Positions 12,742 through 21,310 of a DNA stretch of 26,727 nt are shown here, in pieces (the stretch's first letter is position 1; every line of letters begins with the position of its first letter). The notes under the pieces were generated by a model. The model ran no database searches. It was given only the letters and a program-made list of their open reading frames with translations, and was not told the DNA's origin. This DNA is from Microcaldota archaeon (lineage in GTDB: Archaea; Micrarchaeota; Micrarchaeia; Norongarragalinales; WALN01): the NCBI GenBank assembly GCA_015522865.1, contig WALN01000035.1, positions 1-26,727 of the forward strand. The letters are read 5' to 3'. The position numbers and the translations under genes are program-made.

Positions 12742-14268
12742 ATGGATAGAGTTGTGGTGCTGGACTTCGGCGGCCAATATTCCCATCTTATCTCAAGAAG
12801 AGTAAGGGACATGGGTGTTTACTCTCAGGTGCTGCCTTCAAATGCAGGCGAAAAGAAATTAAAAAAAATTAAACATTTGAAGGGAATTATTTTATCGGGG
12901 GGGGCTGCGTCAGTTTATGAAAAATCTTCTCCAAAATGCAGCAAAGAGATACTAAATTTAGGTGTGCCGATTTTGGGCATATGCTACGGCCATCAGTTAA
13001 TCGCCTTCCTAGATGGGGGAAAAATAAGGCGGGGAGAGAGCGGAGAATACGGCCTAACAGAACTCAAAATTTTAAAGAAAAGCACTTTGTTCGATGGATT
13101 GAAAACAAGAGAAAAAGTGTGGATGAACCACAGAGATGCTATAGAAAAGCTACCTTTCAGATATTTCACTACAGCATCAACAAAACACACTTCAATAGCA
13201 GCATTTGAAAATAAAAAGAAAAAAATTTATGGAGTTCAGTTCCATCCAGAAGTTACGCATACTGAAAATGGCAATAAAATTCTCAGAAATTTTGTTTTTA
13301 AAATCTGCAAAGCAAAAAAAGGATGGAGCACTTCGGGCATTGTAAAAAATATTGAAAGTGAAATAAAAGAAAAAATAGGGGACAAAAAAGCAATAATAGG
13401 TCTGTCCGGCGGGGTCGACTCCTCAACTGCCGCTGCGCTTCTAAGCAGAGTTATTGGAAAAAATTTAATTGCTGTTTATGTCGACACCGGGCTGATGAGG
13501 AGGGGGGAAACGGAATTTATTAGAAAAACATTCTCGAAATACAACTTAAATTTAAAAATTGTAAAAGCGGAACAGAAATTTTTTGAAAGATTGAAAGGCG
13601 TTTTGGACCCAGAGAAAAAAAGAAAAATAATTGGAAAATTATTTATCGAGATATTTGAAAAAGCGGCTAAAAAATACGGCGCTCAGCTCTTAATTCAGGG
13701 TACTATTTATTCAGATAGAATTGAAAGTGGCATTACTGCTCACTCCTCAAAAATTAAATCGCATCATAATGTAGGGGGCCTTCCAAAGCGCATGAAGCTG
13801 ACACTTTATGAGCCACTGAGAGATTTGTATAAAGATGAGGTGAGAAAAATAGCCAGGATGCTGAAAATACCGAATGAGATAATCAAGAGGCACGTCTTTC
13901 CAGGGCCCGGTCTGGCCATAAGAATAGTGGGAGAAGTTACAAGAGAAAGGGCGGAAATAGTGAGGAAAGCGAGCTACATAATCGAAGAGGAGCTAAAAAA
14001 AGCTCGTTTATACGAAAAAGTGTGGATGGCATTTGCAGTTCTATTAAGCGTCAAAACAGTCGGCATCCAGGGGGATGCAAGGAGCTACAAATATCCAATA
14101 GTCGTGAGAATTATTGAGTCAAAGGATGCAATGACAGCGAATTTTGCCAAGATTCCCTATAACGTATTAGAAAAAATTTCTACGAGAATTACAAATGAAA
14201 TAAGCAAAGTAAATAGAGTAGTTTATGACATTTCAGATAAACCTCCTGCAACAATGGAGTGGGAGTAA
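12742..14268 (+). CDS. guaA: GMP synthase (glutamine-hydrolysing), both domains in one chain
   Basis: 508 residues. The class I glutamine amidotransferase domain (about 1-190) has its nucleophile in GICYGHQ and His/Glu in FHPEVTHTENG. The ATP-pyrophosphatase domain has the P-loop GLSGGVDSSTAAALL near residue 216. The C-terminal dimerisation domain ends in PPATMEWE, as in bacterial GuaA. It aminates XMP to GMP using glutamine and ATP. Many archaea encode the two domains as separate subunits, so the fused form is notable. The ATG at 12742 directly precedes the glutaminase fold and has a TATA box 22-28 nt before it; an in-frame start at 12694 would run through that TATA box. Confidence 0.96.
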   Translation: MDRVVVLDFGGQYSHLISRRVRDMGVYSQVLPSNAGEKKLKKIKHLKGIILSGGAASVYEKSSPKCSKEILNLGVPILGICYGHQLIAFLDGGKIRRGESGEYGLTELKILKKSTLFDGLKTREKVWMNHRDAIEKLPFRYFTTASTKHTSIAAFENKKKKIYGVQFHPEVTHTENGNKILRNFVFKICKAKKGWSTSGIVKNIESEIKEKIGDKKAIIGLSGGVDSSTAAALLSRVIGKNLIAVYVDTGLMRRGETEFIRKTFSKYNLNLKIVKAEQKFFERLKGVLDPEKKRKIIGKLFIEIFEKAAKKYGAQLLIQGTIYSDRIESGITAHSSKIKSHHNVGGLPKRMKLTLYEPLRDLYKDEVRKIARMLKIPNEIIKRHVFPGPGLAIRIVGEVTRERAEIVRKASYIIEEELKKARLYEKVWMAFAVLLSVKTVGIQGDARSYKYPIVVRIIESKDAMTANFAKIPYNVLEKISTRITNEISKVNRVVYDISDKPPATMEWE

Positions 14269-14313
14269 GCAAAGCATAAAAAGTTTTGATAATTAGAATA
14301 AGTGGTGTGTGGG

Positions 14314-15234
14314 ATGGATCTTAATATAGGGGTGTTGTTGGGGGAGAAAAGCATAAAACTGAAAAACCCCCTTGTACTTAGCTCCGGTATTTTGGACACA
14401 AACGGAAAAATCCTCGCGAAAATCGGCAGGGACGCGGGCGCGGTTACAACCAAATCTCTTGGGATGAAGAAAAGAGAGGGGCATAAAAACCCGGTTGTTG
14501 CATTTTATGAACATGGAATGTTAAACTCGATGGGGCTGCCGAATCCAGGAGCTAAAAATTTTATTGATGAAATTAAATATGCCAAACAGCACACTGACGC
14601 AAAAATTATTGCATCAATTTTTGGGAGAGATGAAGAAGAATACGGAAGAGTTGCGGAAATTATTTCAGAAGCGCGCCCAGACATAATAGAGGCAAATGTT
14701 TCCTGTCCAAACGTAAAATTCAAGAAGATGTTTGGAGCGAATATAGAAAGCGTGAAAAAAATTGTCAAAGAAATAAAAAAGAAAACCAAAATTCCGCTCA
14801 TAGTAAAACTTTCTCCGAATACTGCAAATTTGAAAGAGATAGCAGAGGAAGTTGAAAAAGCAGGCGGCGATGGAATTTCTGCTATAAATACTGTTGGGCC
14901 GGGTATGTTGATAAATGCAGAAGCTGGGAAGCCAGTTCTTTCAACATATTTCGGGGGTGTTTCCGGGCCGGCAGTAAAGCCAATTGCACTTCGGTGTGTC
15001 TACGAAATATATGAAAGTGTCAGCATTCCTATAATTGGGATTGGGGGAGTGTTAAACGGGAAGGACGCAATAGAAATGATGATGGCGGGCGCTTCTCTTG
15101 TAGGCATAGGCTCGGGCGTGCACTACAGAGGAGAAAATATTTTCAAAAAGGTATTAAACGAAATGGAGAAATTTATGAAAGAAAACGGCTATGAAAACGT
15201 CGAGGAAATAATTGGAATCGCACACAAAAAATAA
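14314..15234 (+). CDS. pyrD: Dihydroorotate dehydrogenase, class 1B catalytic subunit
   Basis: 306 residues, an FMN-binding TIM barrel. NPLVLSSGILDTNG opens the fold, NSMGLPNPG is the substrate loop, and EANVSCPNVKF contains the class 1B catalytic Cys. NTVGPGMLINAEAGKPVL and GIGGVLNGKDAIEMMMAGASLVGIGS bind FMN phosphate. It oxidises dihydroorotate to orotate and passes electrons to PyrK, encoded directly downstream, to reduce NAD+. I chose ATG 14314, preceded by GGTGTG; in-frame GTGs at 14302 and 14305 are possible. A CATAAAAAG sequence some 40 nt upstream could be a promoter, or the gene may read through from guaA (45-bp gap). Confidence 0.95.
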   Translation: MDLNIGVLLGEKSIKLKNPLVLSSGILDTNGKILAKIGRDAGAVTTKSLGMKKREGHKNPVVAFYEHGMLNSMGLPNPGAKNFIDEIKYAKQHTDAKIIASIFGRDEEEYGRVAEIISEARPDIIEANVSCPNVKFKKMFGANIESVKKIVKEIKKKTKIPLIVKLSPNTANLKEIAEEVEKAGGDGISAINTVGPGMLINAEAGKPVLSTYFGGVSGPAVKPIALRCVYEIYESVSIPIIGIGGVLNGKDAIEMMMAGASLVGIGSGVHYRGENIFKKVLNEMEKFMKENGYENVEEIIGIAHKK

Positions 15235-15237
15235 CTA

Positions 15238-15987
15238 GTGGGAAAAATGAAAAACGATGAAATAAAAATGCTGGAAATAAAGGAAATAAAAAAAGAAGCA
15301 GAGGGAATAAGAAGTTTTTTCTTCTCCAAAAGTATAGAAGCAACGCCGGGGCAATATATTATGCTGTGGGTTCCAGAGGTGGGAGAAAAACCATTTTCAG
15401 TAAGCTATTCAAATAGTAATTTGTTTGGGATAACTGTAAAAAAAATCGGCCCATTCACTTCAAAATTGTTTGAGATAAAAAGAGGAGAGAAGTTAGGAGT
15501 GAGGGGGCCCTACGGAAAAGGGTTTAAAATTAAAGGGGAAAAGGTTGCAGTTGTAGGCGGGGGCATCGGCATGGCCCCCCTGGGCTTCTTGGGGGAGAGA
15601 ATGAAAAATAAAAAAATATTTAGTTTTATAGGAGCAAGGACAGAGAAAGAAATGATATTTGAAAAGAGAATGAAAAGAATTGGCAAAGTAACAATAGCAA
15701 CTGACGACGGAAGCGCTGGAAAAAAAGGATTTATAACAGAAGAGCTTGAAAATTTTTTAGAAGAAAATAAAATAGACAACATATATGCATGCGGCCCAGC
15801 TCCGATGTTGAAAAGAATTGCGGAAATTGGGGAAGAAAGAGCAATAGAAACTCAGATTTCTCTGGAGAGAAAAATAAAATGCGGTGTCGGGATCTGCGGT
15901 AATTGTTTGATTGGAGATTTTAGAGTGTGCAAAGATGGTCCGATAATCAGTGGGAAAAAAGCACTGCAAATTGGGGCGTTCAAATGA
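15238..15987 (+). CDS. pyrK: Dihydroorotate dehydrogenase electron-transfer subunit
   Basis: 249 residues (246 if the ATG at 15247 is used). A ferredoxin-reductase-like FAD domain (PGQYIMLWVPEVGEKPFSVSY) is followed by a nucleotide-binding domain (VAVVGGGIGMAPLGF, IYACGPAPMLKRIAE). The C-terminal 2Fe-2S site is CGVGICGNCLIG plus a later Cys in FRVCKDGP, giving the four expected ligands. It carries electrons from PyrD's FMN to NAD+. It begins 3 bp after the pyrD stop and its own stop overlaps the pyrC start (ATGA), so pyrD, pyrK and pyrC form one operon. The choice between GTG 15238 and ATG 15247 is open. Confidence 0.93.
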   Translation: MGKMKNDEIKMLEIKEIKKEAEGIRSFFFSKSIEATPGQYIMLWVPEVGEKPFSVSYSNSNLFGITVKKIGPFTSKLFEIKRGEKLGVRGPYGKGFKIKGEKVAVVGGGIGMAPLGFLGERMKNKKIFSFIGARTEKEMIFEKRMKRIGKVTIATDDGSAGKKGFITEELENFLEENKIDNIYACGPAPMLKRIAEIGEERAIETQISLERKIKCGVGICGNCLIGDFRVCKDGPIISGKKALQIGAFK

Positions 15988-17264
15988 TTTTGAAAAATTG
16001 TAAGGCGTTTGTCAACAAAAAATTAATTGAAACAAACATCATTGTTGAAAAGGGGAAGATAAAAAAAATAACAAAGGAAAGAACAAATGGAAATGCTTTC
16101 AATTGCAAAGGAAAAATATTGCTTCCCGGCATTATAGACGCGCACGTGCATTTCAGAGATTTTGAAGAAAAGTATAAAGAGGATTGGAGAAGCGGTCCCA
16201 GAGCTGCGGCAAAAGGGGGGGTAACAACAGTAATAGACATGCCAAACAACAAGCCGCCGATTATAAACGAAAAGAGGTTAAGTGAAAAAAGAAAAATCGC
16301 GACCAAATCAATAATAGATTATGGTTTCTATGTTGCGATTGGTGATTTTAAAGATATAAAAGATATTGCGGGAGTAAAGGTATTTCTGGGGCAGACAACC
16401 GGCAATATAATAAACGATGATGAGAATTTTATAAGAACATTGGAATATGCCAAAGGAAAAAAATGGCTGGTAACGATACATGCAGAAGACCAAGCGCTAT
16501 TGCAATACTATGGAAAAAAATATCCAAAAAAAGCAGTAAATCACAACAAATTAAGGCCGCCAATATGCGCAAAAACTGCTGTAGAAAAAGTAGTAAATTA
16601 CGTAAAGGCACTTGATGCAAGAGCAAATATCGCGCACGTAACAACTGGGAGGGAATTAGAAGCAATAAAAAATGCTAAGAAAAATAAAGTGAAAATAACT
16701 TGTTCAGTTACTCCGCATCACCTCTTTCTAAATGAGAATGCAACAAAAGAACTTGGTAATTTTGCAAAAGTTAATCCTCCGCTAAGAAGCAAAAAAGATG
16801 TAGAAAAATTGTGGGATGGAATATATAACAAAACAGTAGATATGGTAGTTTCGGACCACGCCCCCCATACAATTGAGGAGAAGAATAGAGAGTATAGCAA
16901 AGCACCTTCAGGTATCCCGGGAGTTGAACTCTCTCTCCCGCTTATGCTTAACGCGCTTAACAAAAAGAGAATAGCGCTGAGGAGAATAGCTGAGCTGATG
17001 AGCGAAAATCCTGCAAAAATACTTGGGATAAAAAATAAAGGAGCAATTGAAAAAGGAAGAGACGCAGATTTTGTTTTAGTTGATTTGAAAAAAGAAAAAA
17101 GAGTAAAAAATGAAGAGCTTGAAACAAAAGTAAAATGGAGTCCTTTTGAAGGGAGAAGATTAAAAGGCTGGCCGATTGCGACGTGGGTAAGAGGAAATAT
17201 GGTCTGGGATGGAGAGAATACAATAGAAAACAAAGGGAAGGAAGTGAAATTTCTACACTTTTAA
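15984..17264 (+). CDS. pyrC: Dihydroorotase
   Basis: 426 residues, a type I amidohydrolase. LLPGIIDAHVHFRD holds the first metal-binding His pair with the substrate Arg; later motifs are VTIHAED, IAHVTTG and VVSDHAPHT (catalytic Asp). PSGIPGVELSLPLML is typical of the family. It cyclises carbamoyl aspartate to dihydroorotate. The ATG at 15984 overlaps the pyrK stop by 4 bp (ATGA), suggesting translational coupling; an in-frame start further upstream lies inside pyrK and is rejected. The end overlaps the convergent pyrF by 12 bp. Confidence 0.95.
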   Translation: MILKNCKAFVNKKLIETNIIVEKGKIKKITKERTNGNAFNCKGKILLPGIIDAHVHFRDFEEKYKEDWRSGPRAAAKGGVTTVIDMPNNKPPIINEKRLSEKRKIATKSIIDYGFYVAIGDFKDIKDIAGVKVFLGQTTGNIINDDENFIRTLEYAKGKKWLVTIHAEDQALLQYYGKKYPKKAVNHNKLRPPICAKTAVEKVVNYVKALDARANIAHVTTGRELEAIKNAKKNKVKITCSVTPHHLFLNENATKELGNFAKVNPPLRSKKDVEKLWDGIYNKTVDMVVSDHAPHTIEEKNREYSKAPSGIPGVELSLPLMLNALNKKRIALRRIAELMSENPAKILGIKNKGAIEKGRDADFVLVDLKKEKRVKNEELETKVKWSPFEGRRLKGWPIATWVRGNMVWDGENTIENKGKEVKFLHF

Positions 17265-17960
17265 ATTAGTTACGAGCTTTTCTGCAGCAGCTTTAGGGTC
17301 TTCGCTATTGTAGATCGCTCTCCCAACAATTGCGTGCCACTTCTCAAGCAGCCGTGCAGTTTCTGAAATAATTCCTCCCTGTGAAATAAGACCCGGGGAA
17401 TAAAAAGCAATTTCTGGCTGAGAGGCGAAAATCGAGGCGCTGTAATATTTAATTCTTTCTGGCTTGTTTCCTGGCACAACAAAATCTTTTACTCCAAGCT
17501 CAAGCGCAATTTTATAAATCTCATCTGGCGCGGTATTTACAATAAAGCCCCCGTCTTTTTCCAAATATTTTGGATGGGTCATTTCTCCTCCAACTAAAAC
17601 GGTCAAATTTTTTTTCTGCAATGCATTTATCCAAGCAGTTTCTGTTGCTGGCCCAGCTTGCGGGAAAAGAATAACCGCATCAACTCCGCTTTCTTCACAG
17701 ATATCTGCAAATCTTTCTCCTGTGAAGGGGACATCAGTGCCGGCTTTTTGATGGTCATAAATAACAGGAAGTTCAGAGATTCCCTTAATTTCCTCAACAA
17801 CCTTTTTCAATCCATATTTTAACGCAAGCTCGAAGCCTATTTTGTATGCCCCTATCCCTTTAACTTCACATGTTTGCTTTACAATGTTTTTCGCTCTTTC
17901 TAAATCAGAAATATCTAGCGATGGAATAACACTTTGTTTGTATTTAATAAGCATTTTCAC
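17253..17960 (-). CDS. pyrF: Orotidine-5'-phosphate decarboxylase, variant active-site spacing
   Basis: 235 residues. It decarboxylates OMP to UMP, the last step of the pathway. AYKIGFELALKYG gives the first active-site Lys, and VPGNKPERIKYYS, SPGLISQGG and AIVGRAIYNSEDPKAAAEKL match the phosphate-binding and C-terminal parts. The central motif is YDHQKAGTDVP, i.e. D-x-x-K-x-x-x-D, whereas the textbook motif is D-x-K-x-x-D; either the residues are re-registered or this is a distinct subgroup. The start is GTG 17960, overlapping the pyrE stop (GTGA), or ATG 17954. It is the last gene of the pyrB-pyrI-pyrE-pyrF operon. Confidence 0.88.
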   Translation of the reverse strand: MKMLIKYKQSVIPSLDISDLERAKNIVKQTCEVKGIGAYKIGFELALKYGLKKVVEEIKGISELPVIYDHQKAGTDVPFTGERFADICEESGVDAVILFPQAGPATETAWINALQKKNLTVLVGGEMTHPKYLEKDGGFIVNTAPDEIYKIALELGVKDFVVPGNKPERIKYYSASIFASQPEIAFYSPGLISQGGIISETARLLEKWHAIVGRAIYNSEDPKAAAEKLVTNLKV

Positions 17961-18550
17961 TGCCTCAAACTTTGTTCAATTTTCTCCTTCTGCTCTTTGT
18001 TTATAATCTTCTTTTCTGTTGCAACTTCTAATGTTTCGCTAATATTGGTAAGAGAAAAAAGCCCGACCCCTTCTTTTCCAAGCACTTCCTTGCCGCCCTG
18101 TTCTCTATCAAAAACAACTGCGCACTCATCAATTTTAATCTCTGCTTTCCTGAGCGCGTTTATAAAATTTAATTTGCTCTGCCCATTTGTAATCAAATCC
18201 TCAATCAAAATCGCTTTTTCTCCTTTTTTCCCGCTCCCCTCTATCTGAGCATTAAGCCCGTACCCTTTTGGCTTCTTTCTTACATACACCATTGGCTTGT
18301 TCATAGCATACGAAATAAAAGAAGCATAAGGGATACCCGCGGATTCGCCACCAGCTACTATATCAAAATTTTTTTCTTTAAGCACTTCAATAAATGCATC
18401 TGTAATTAATCTTCTCACGGAAACAAAAGAGATCGGCAATCTACAGTCAATATATATAAAGCTCTTCTTCCTGGAGACAAGAGTAAAGGGATGATCGAAA
18501 TTAATTTTTACCGCGCCTATTTCCAATAATTTCTCGGCTATTTTTTTCAT
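17957..18550 (-). CDS. pyrE: Orotate phosphoribosyltransferase
   Basis: 197 residues, type I PRTase fold. The PRPP-binding loop appears as KAILIEDLITNGQSKLNFINAL (usual form V-x-D-D-x-x-T-x-G; here the first acidic residue is Glu, followed by Asp). FDIVAGGESAGIPYASFISY and PMVYVRKKPKGYG (flexible loop) match the family. It joins orotate and PRPP to make OMP. The ATG at 18550 is chosen because GGGAG sits 5 bases before it; an in-frame start at 18580 lacks a ribosome site and adds residues not seen in the family. It lies 32 bp after pyrI, and its TGA overlaps the pyrF GTG. Confidence 0.92.
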   Translation of the reverse strand: MKKIAEKLLEIGAVKINFDHPFTLVSRKKSFIYIDCRLPISFVSVRRLITDAFIEVLKEKNFDIVAGGESAGIPYASFISYAMNKPMVYVRKKPKGYGLNAQIEGSGKKGEKAILIEDLITNGQSKLNFINALRKAEIKIDECAVVFDREQGGKEVLGKEGVGLFSLTNISETLEVATEKKIINKEQKEKIEQSLRQ

Positions 18551-18582
18551 ATTACTCCCTGCTTCCTCGTGTTGTAGCACAG

Positions 18583-19020
18583 TTATATAAGTTCATCTGA
18601 AGTAAATACTCGCTCGCAGTACGCGCATCTAAATAAATTCCCCTCAACTATGAATTTACTCTTCCCCTCAACTCTTGAAATGCATTGTGGATTGGGGCAT
18701 TCAACAAGGTCTACAATTATTTTTGGTAAAGTTGGGTTCTCTTTTTTTATTACTTTGTAATTTTCTATAAAGTTCACAGTTACATGCCTGGAAAGAACAG
18801 CTATCCTTTTCAGGTGGTCCTCAGAAATATTGCCTCCCTCTATTTTAACTATATCTTTTCTCCCGTACTTGGCGCTCTTTGTATTTATCAGTATAGAGAT
18901 CTCGCCAGAGAAGTTTTTTTCTATCCCCAATATTTTTAAAACTCTGAATGCGCTATTCTGCGGGAGGTGGTCTATCACTATCCCGTGCCTTATTTTCTGA
19001 ACTTTTAAAATATCCTTCAT
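18583..19020 (-). CDS. pyrI: Aspartate carbamoyltransferase regulatory chain
   Basis: 145 residues, close to the normal 150. The N-terminal allosteric domain has HGIVIDHLP and the C-terminal zinc domain has four Cys: CPNPQC and CAYC, which fix the contact to PyrB. It confers CTP/ATP control and holds the c6r6 complex together. The ATG overlaps the pyrB stop by one base (TAATG), so translation is coupled and the two chains are probably made in equal amounts. Confidence 0.95.
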   Translation of the reverse strand: MKDILKVQKIRHGIVIDHLPQNSAFRVLKILGIEKNFSGEISILINTKSAKYGRKDIVKIEGGNISEDHLKRIAVLSRHVTVNFIENYKVIKKENPTLPKIIVDLVECPNPQCISRVEGKSKFIVEGNLFRCAYCERVFTSDELI

Positions 19021-19922
19021 TATTTACCCCCCAATATAAGAGAAAGAAGAGCCATCCTTACAGGCACTCCGTTTGCTGCTTCGTCAAAATACGCTGCGTG
19101 CTTAGTTTTGTCAAATGCAGTATCAATCTCATCAATTCTCGGAAGGGGATGCATCAATATTGCATCTCTCTTCATAGTATCGGCATCTTTTATCGATATT
19201 TTGTACCTGGACCTTTCATATTCCTCCAAATCGGCGAACCTCTCTTTCTGAACTCTAGTGGCATAAATCACGTCCTGGCCTGAAAAATCCAAATTTTCTA
19301 AAATATTTACTTTAGTTCCTCTGCTTCGCAGCTCATCAACCATCCTTTCTGGCAGAGCAAGCGAAGGGGGCGAATAAAGACTTAACTCAATGTTGTAATT
19401 GGAAAGTGCGAAAACAAGCGAATGAATTGTCCTTCCATATTTTAAGTCCCCGACTAAGAGAATTTTTAGTCCGTCTATTTTCCCTTTCTTCTTTAGAATT
19501 GTGTACAGGTCAAGCATCGCCTGGGTGGGGTGCTGGTTGGCTCCATCGCCTGCGTTTATAATTGGAACACTAGATAAATCTGCGGCAAATGCAGCAGCTC
19601 CCTGAAGGGGGTGGCGGATAACAATCGCATCTGCATATCTCTCCACAACCTTTATAGTATCTGAAAAAGATTCTCCTTTTGCAAGAGACGATGCTTTAGG
19701 ATTGGAAAAACCTATTTCAGATGCTCCTAATTTTCTGACAGCAGTGGAGAAGGAAAGGTGAGTTCTGGTGGAAGGTTCGAAAAACAAAAGCGCAATTGTT
19801 TTGTTTAATTTCTTGTAATTTCCTTTATCAAATTTTGAGGACTCCTTTAGAATAGCGTCAATAGTTTTTCTATCTAAATTTCTTGTAGAAACAAAATCTT
19901 TATTGTGCAAATTTAGGGACAT
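19020..19922 (-). CDS. pyrB: Aspartate carbamoyltransferase catalytic chain
   Basis: 300 residues with every key motif intact: FEPSTRTHLSF (carbamoyl-phosphate loop), SSLAKGES (Ser and Lys contributed to the neighbouring subunit), VIRHPLQGAA, NAGDGANQHPTQ, GDLKYGRTIHSL and MHPLPRIDE. It condenses carbamoyl phosphate and aspartate. First gene of pyrBIEF. On the minus strand GAAAAGATTTTTTAAT, about 25-35 nt before the ATG, looks like BRE plus TATA, so the message is leaderless. It contrasts with the degenerate paralogue at 7038. Confidence 0.96.
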   Translation of the reverse strand: MSLNLHNKDFVSTRNLDRKTIDAILKESSKFDKGNYKKLNKTIALLFFEPSTRTHLSFSTAVRKLGASEIGFSNPKASSLAKGESFSDTIKVVERYADAIVIRHPLQGAAAFAADLSSVPIINAGDGANQHPTQAMLDLYTILKKKGKIDGLKILLVGDLKYGRTIHSLVFALSNYNIELSLYSPPSLALPERMVDELRSRGTKVNILENLDFSGQDVIYATRVQKERFADLEEYERSRYKISIKDADTMKRDAILMHPLPRIDEIDTAFDKTKHAAYFDEAANGVPVRMALLSLILGGK

Positions 19923-19978
19923 TATAAATAATTAGAAGAGTAATTAAAAAATCTTTTCTTTTTTCGCTTAGCTGAAAC

Positions 19979-20725
19979 TTAAAGCTCCTCTATTTTCTTA
20001 ACTTCGATGCCCCTCTGGGTAATTTCAAATGGATGCAACTGCAGGTCCTGGTTTGTGCCCCTCATTTTTCTAATATAGAGTATTCTCATGTTTTGAGCTC
20101 TAGAACCGAAAAATTTCAGTAAAATTACGCCATCAGATATGTATTCTTCAGCTTCAAATTTCGAGAATTTCCATGGTTCTGTACTGCCCAACGGACGTTC
20201 CAAAACTTCGGATGTCAATATAGTAGTCAGGCCAGAGCTCGAGAGAATATATGAAAGCTTCAATATAGATTTCCTTATCTCATCTTCATTATTGAGCATA
20301 AAACCAAGCGCAGGTATTGAGTCGAAGACCAATCTTTTCGCGCCTATTTGCTTGCATAGCCGCAAAACTTCTATCATTAATTTGTTAAAATCAAGCTGGT
20401 CCGGCATAATAGCATTTGATTCTGAGGAAGGAACACCTGCGCGCGCGCTAGACGCATCAATAATGGAAATTAACTGGTCCTGCTCCGCCTTTTTTACATC
20501 CCACCCAAAATTCAGCATATCCTGCCTGAGCTTTTCTGGCATCTCATCAAAAGTTACATAAACTCCTGGCTCCCCGAACTCAATTGCTCCCCTGTAAATA
20601 AACTGCATAGAAAAAATGCTTTTGCCAGTACCACAGGCTCCAGAAACTAAAACAGTCCTTCCCCTTGGAAAGCCGCCCTGCAGCAACTCATCAAGCCCAT
20701 ATATACCAGTCTTTGCTCGTTCCAT
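19979..20725 (-). CDS. KaiC/RadA-like RecA-superfamily ATPase
   Basis: 248 residues, a single KaiC-like domain. The opening TGIYGLDELLQGGFPRGRTVLVSGACGTGKS contains Walker A (residues 29-36). VYVTFDEMPEKLRQDM carries the catalytic Glu pair typical of KaiC. KRLVFDSIPALGF is Walker B, followed by ILSSSGLTTILTSEV. Such single-domain proteins are numerous in archaea and often take part in signalling, motility or DNA transactions; nothing here picks one role. It has its own start region 50 bp upstream of the flavodoxin-like gene's stop and ends 57 bp before pyrB. Confidence 0.85.
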   Translation of the reverse strand: MERAKTGIYGLDELLQGGFPRGRTVLVSGACGTGKSIFSMQFIYRGAIEFGEPGVYVTFDEMPEKLRQDMLNFGWDVKKAEQDQLISIIDASSARAGVPSSESNAIMPDQLDFNKLMIEVLRLCKQIGAKRLVFDSIPALGFMLNNEDEIRKSILKLSYILSSSGLTTILTSEVLERPLGSTEPWKFSKFEAEEYISDGVILLKFFGSRAQNMRILYIRKMRGTNQDLQLHPFEITQRGIEVKKIEEL

Positions 20726-20775
20726 AGAAACATTAGAAGCTTCTATTTAAAATTTATATGCATGCATCCAGAAAT

Positions 20776-21276
20776 TTAAAGCGCCTGTTTTAGATAGCCA
20801 TGTATCCGCGTTTTCTTGCTGGAAATTTTTACTCTCTTTCCAAATGCTCTGTTTGTTATTTTTTCCCCAAATGCAGGTGCTCTAAAAAGATTTCTGCTTA
20901 ATCTCCCCAAAGCAAAAAACCTCAAAATGCCGCTTGTTCTAAGACATAAAGTTCCGAGAATTATAGCTCCTTTTTTTCTCATTTCTTTTTCTATTGACCT
21001 CATATGTTTTGCACCAGAATTAAAAGCGCAAGAGGAGAACAGAGCCAGCTTTACGCCACTCCAGTTATTTTTGAAAAGTATTTTTTTAATTGAGGGGTGT
21101 AGAAAGTTTAAATAAACGCCACTTCCAACAAAAAACAAATCTCCCTTTTGCGGAACTATTGAAGTGTTAGAAGTTATAATTGCTTTCCCCCCTGCTTTTT
21201 CAATGCCTTTTTTTATTTCAAACGCCATTTTTTTGGTGTTTCCGGTAAGTGATTTGTATATGATATAAATATGCAT
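20776..21276 (-). CDS. Flavodoxin-like FMN protein
   Basis: 166 residues. YKSLTGNTKKMAFEI (residues 6-20) is the flavodoxin phosphate-binding loop (T-x-T/S-G-N-T). LFFVGSGVYLNFLHPSIKKIL and LALFSSCAFNSG fit the 50s/90s loops of the fold. It may act as an electron carrier or reductase. The ATG at 21276 begins the first beta strand directly; a longer in-frame version from 21327 overlaps pyrG and adds a segment outside the fold. A TATA-like TTAAAAATA lies 21-29 nt before the ATG, inside the pyrG 3' end. Confidence 0.75.
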   Translation of the reverse strand: MHIYIIYKSLTGNTKKMAFEIKKGIEKAGGKAIITSNTSIVPQKGDLFFVGSGVYLNFLHPSIKKILFKNNWSGVKLALFSSCAFNSGAKHMRSIEKEMRKKGAIILGTLCLRTSGILRFFALGRLSRNLFRAPAFGEKITNRAFGKRVKISSKKTRIHGYLKQAL

Positions 21277-21310
21277 GAATAAAATAGAGAGTATATTTTT
21301 AATTAACTTA

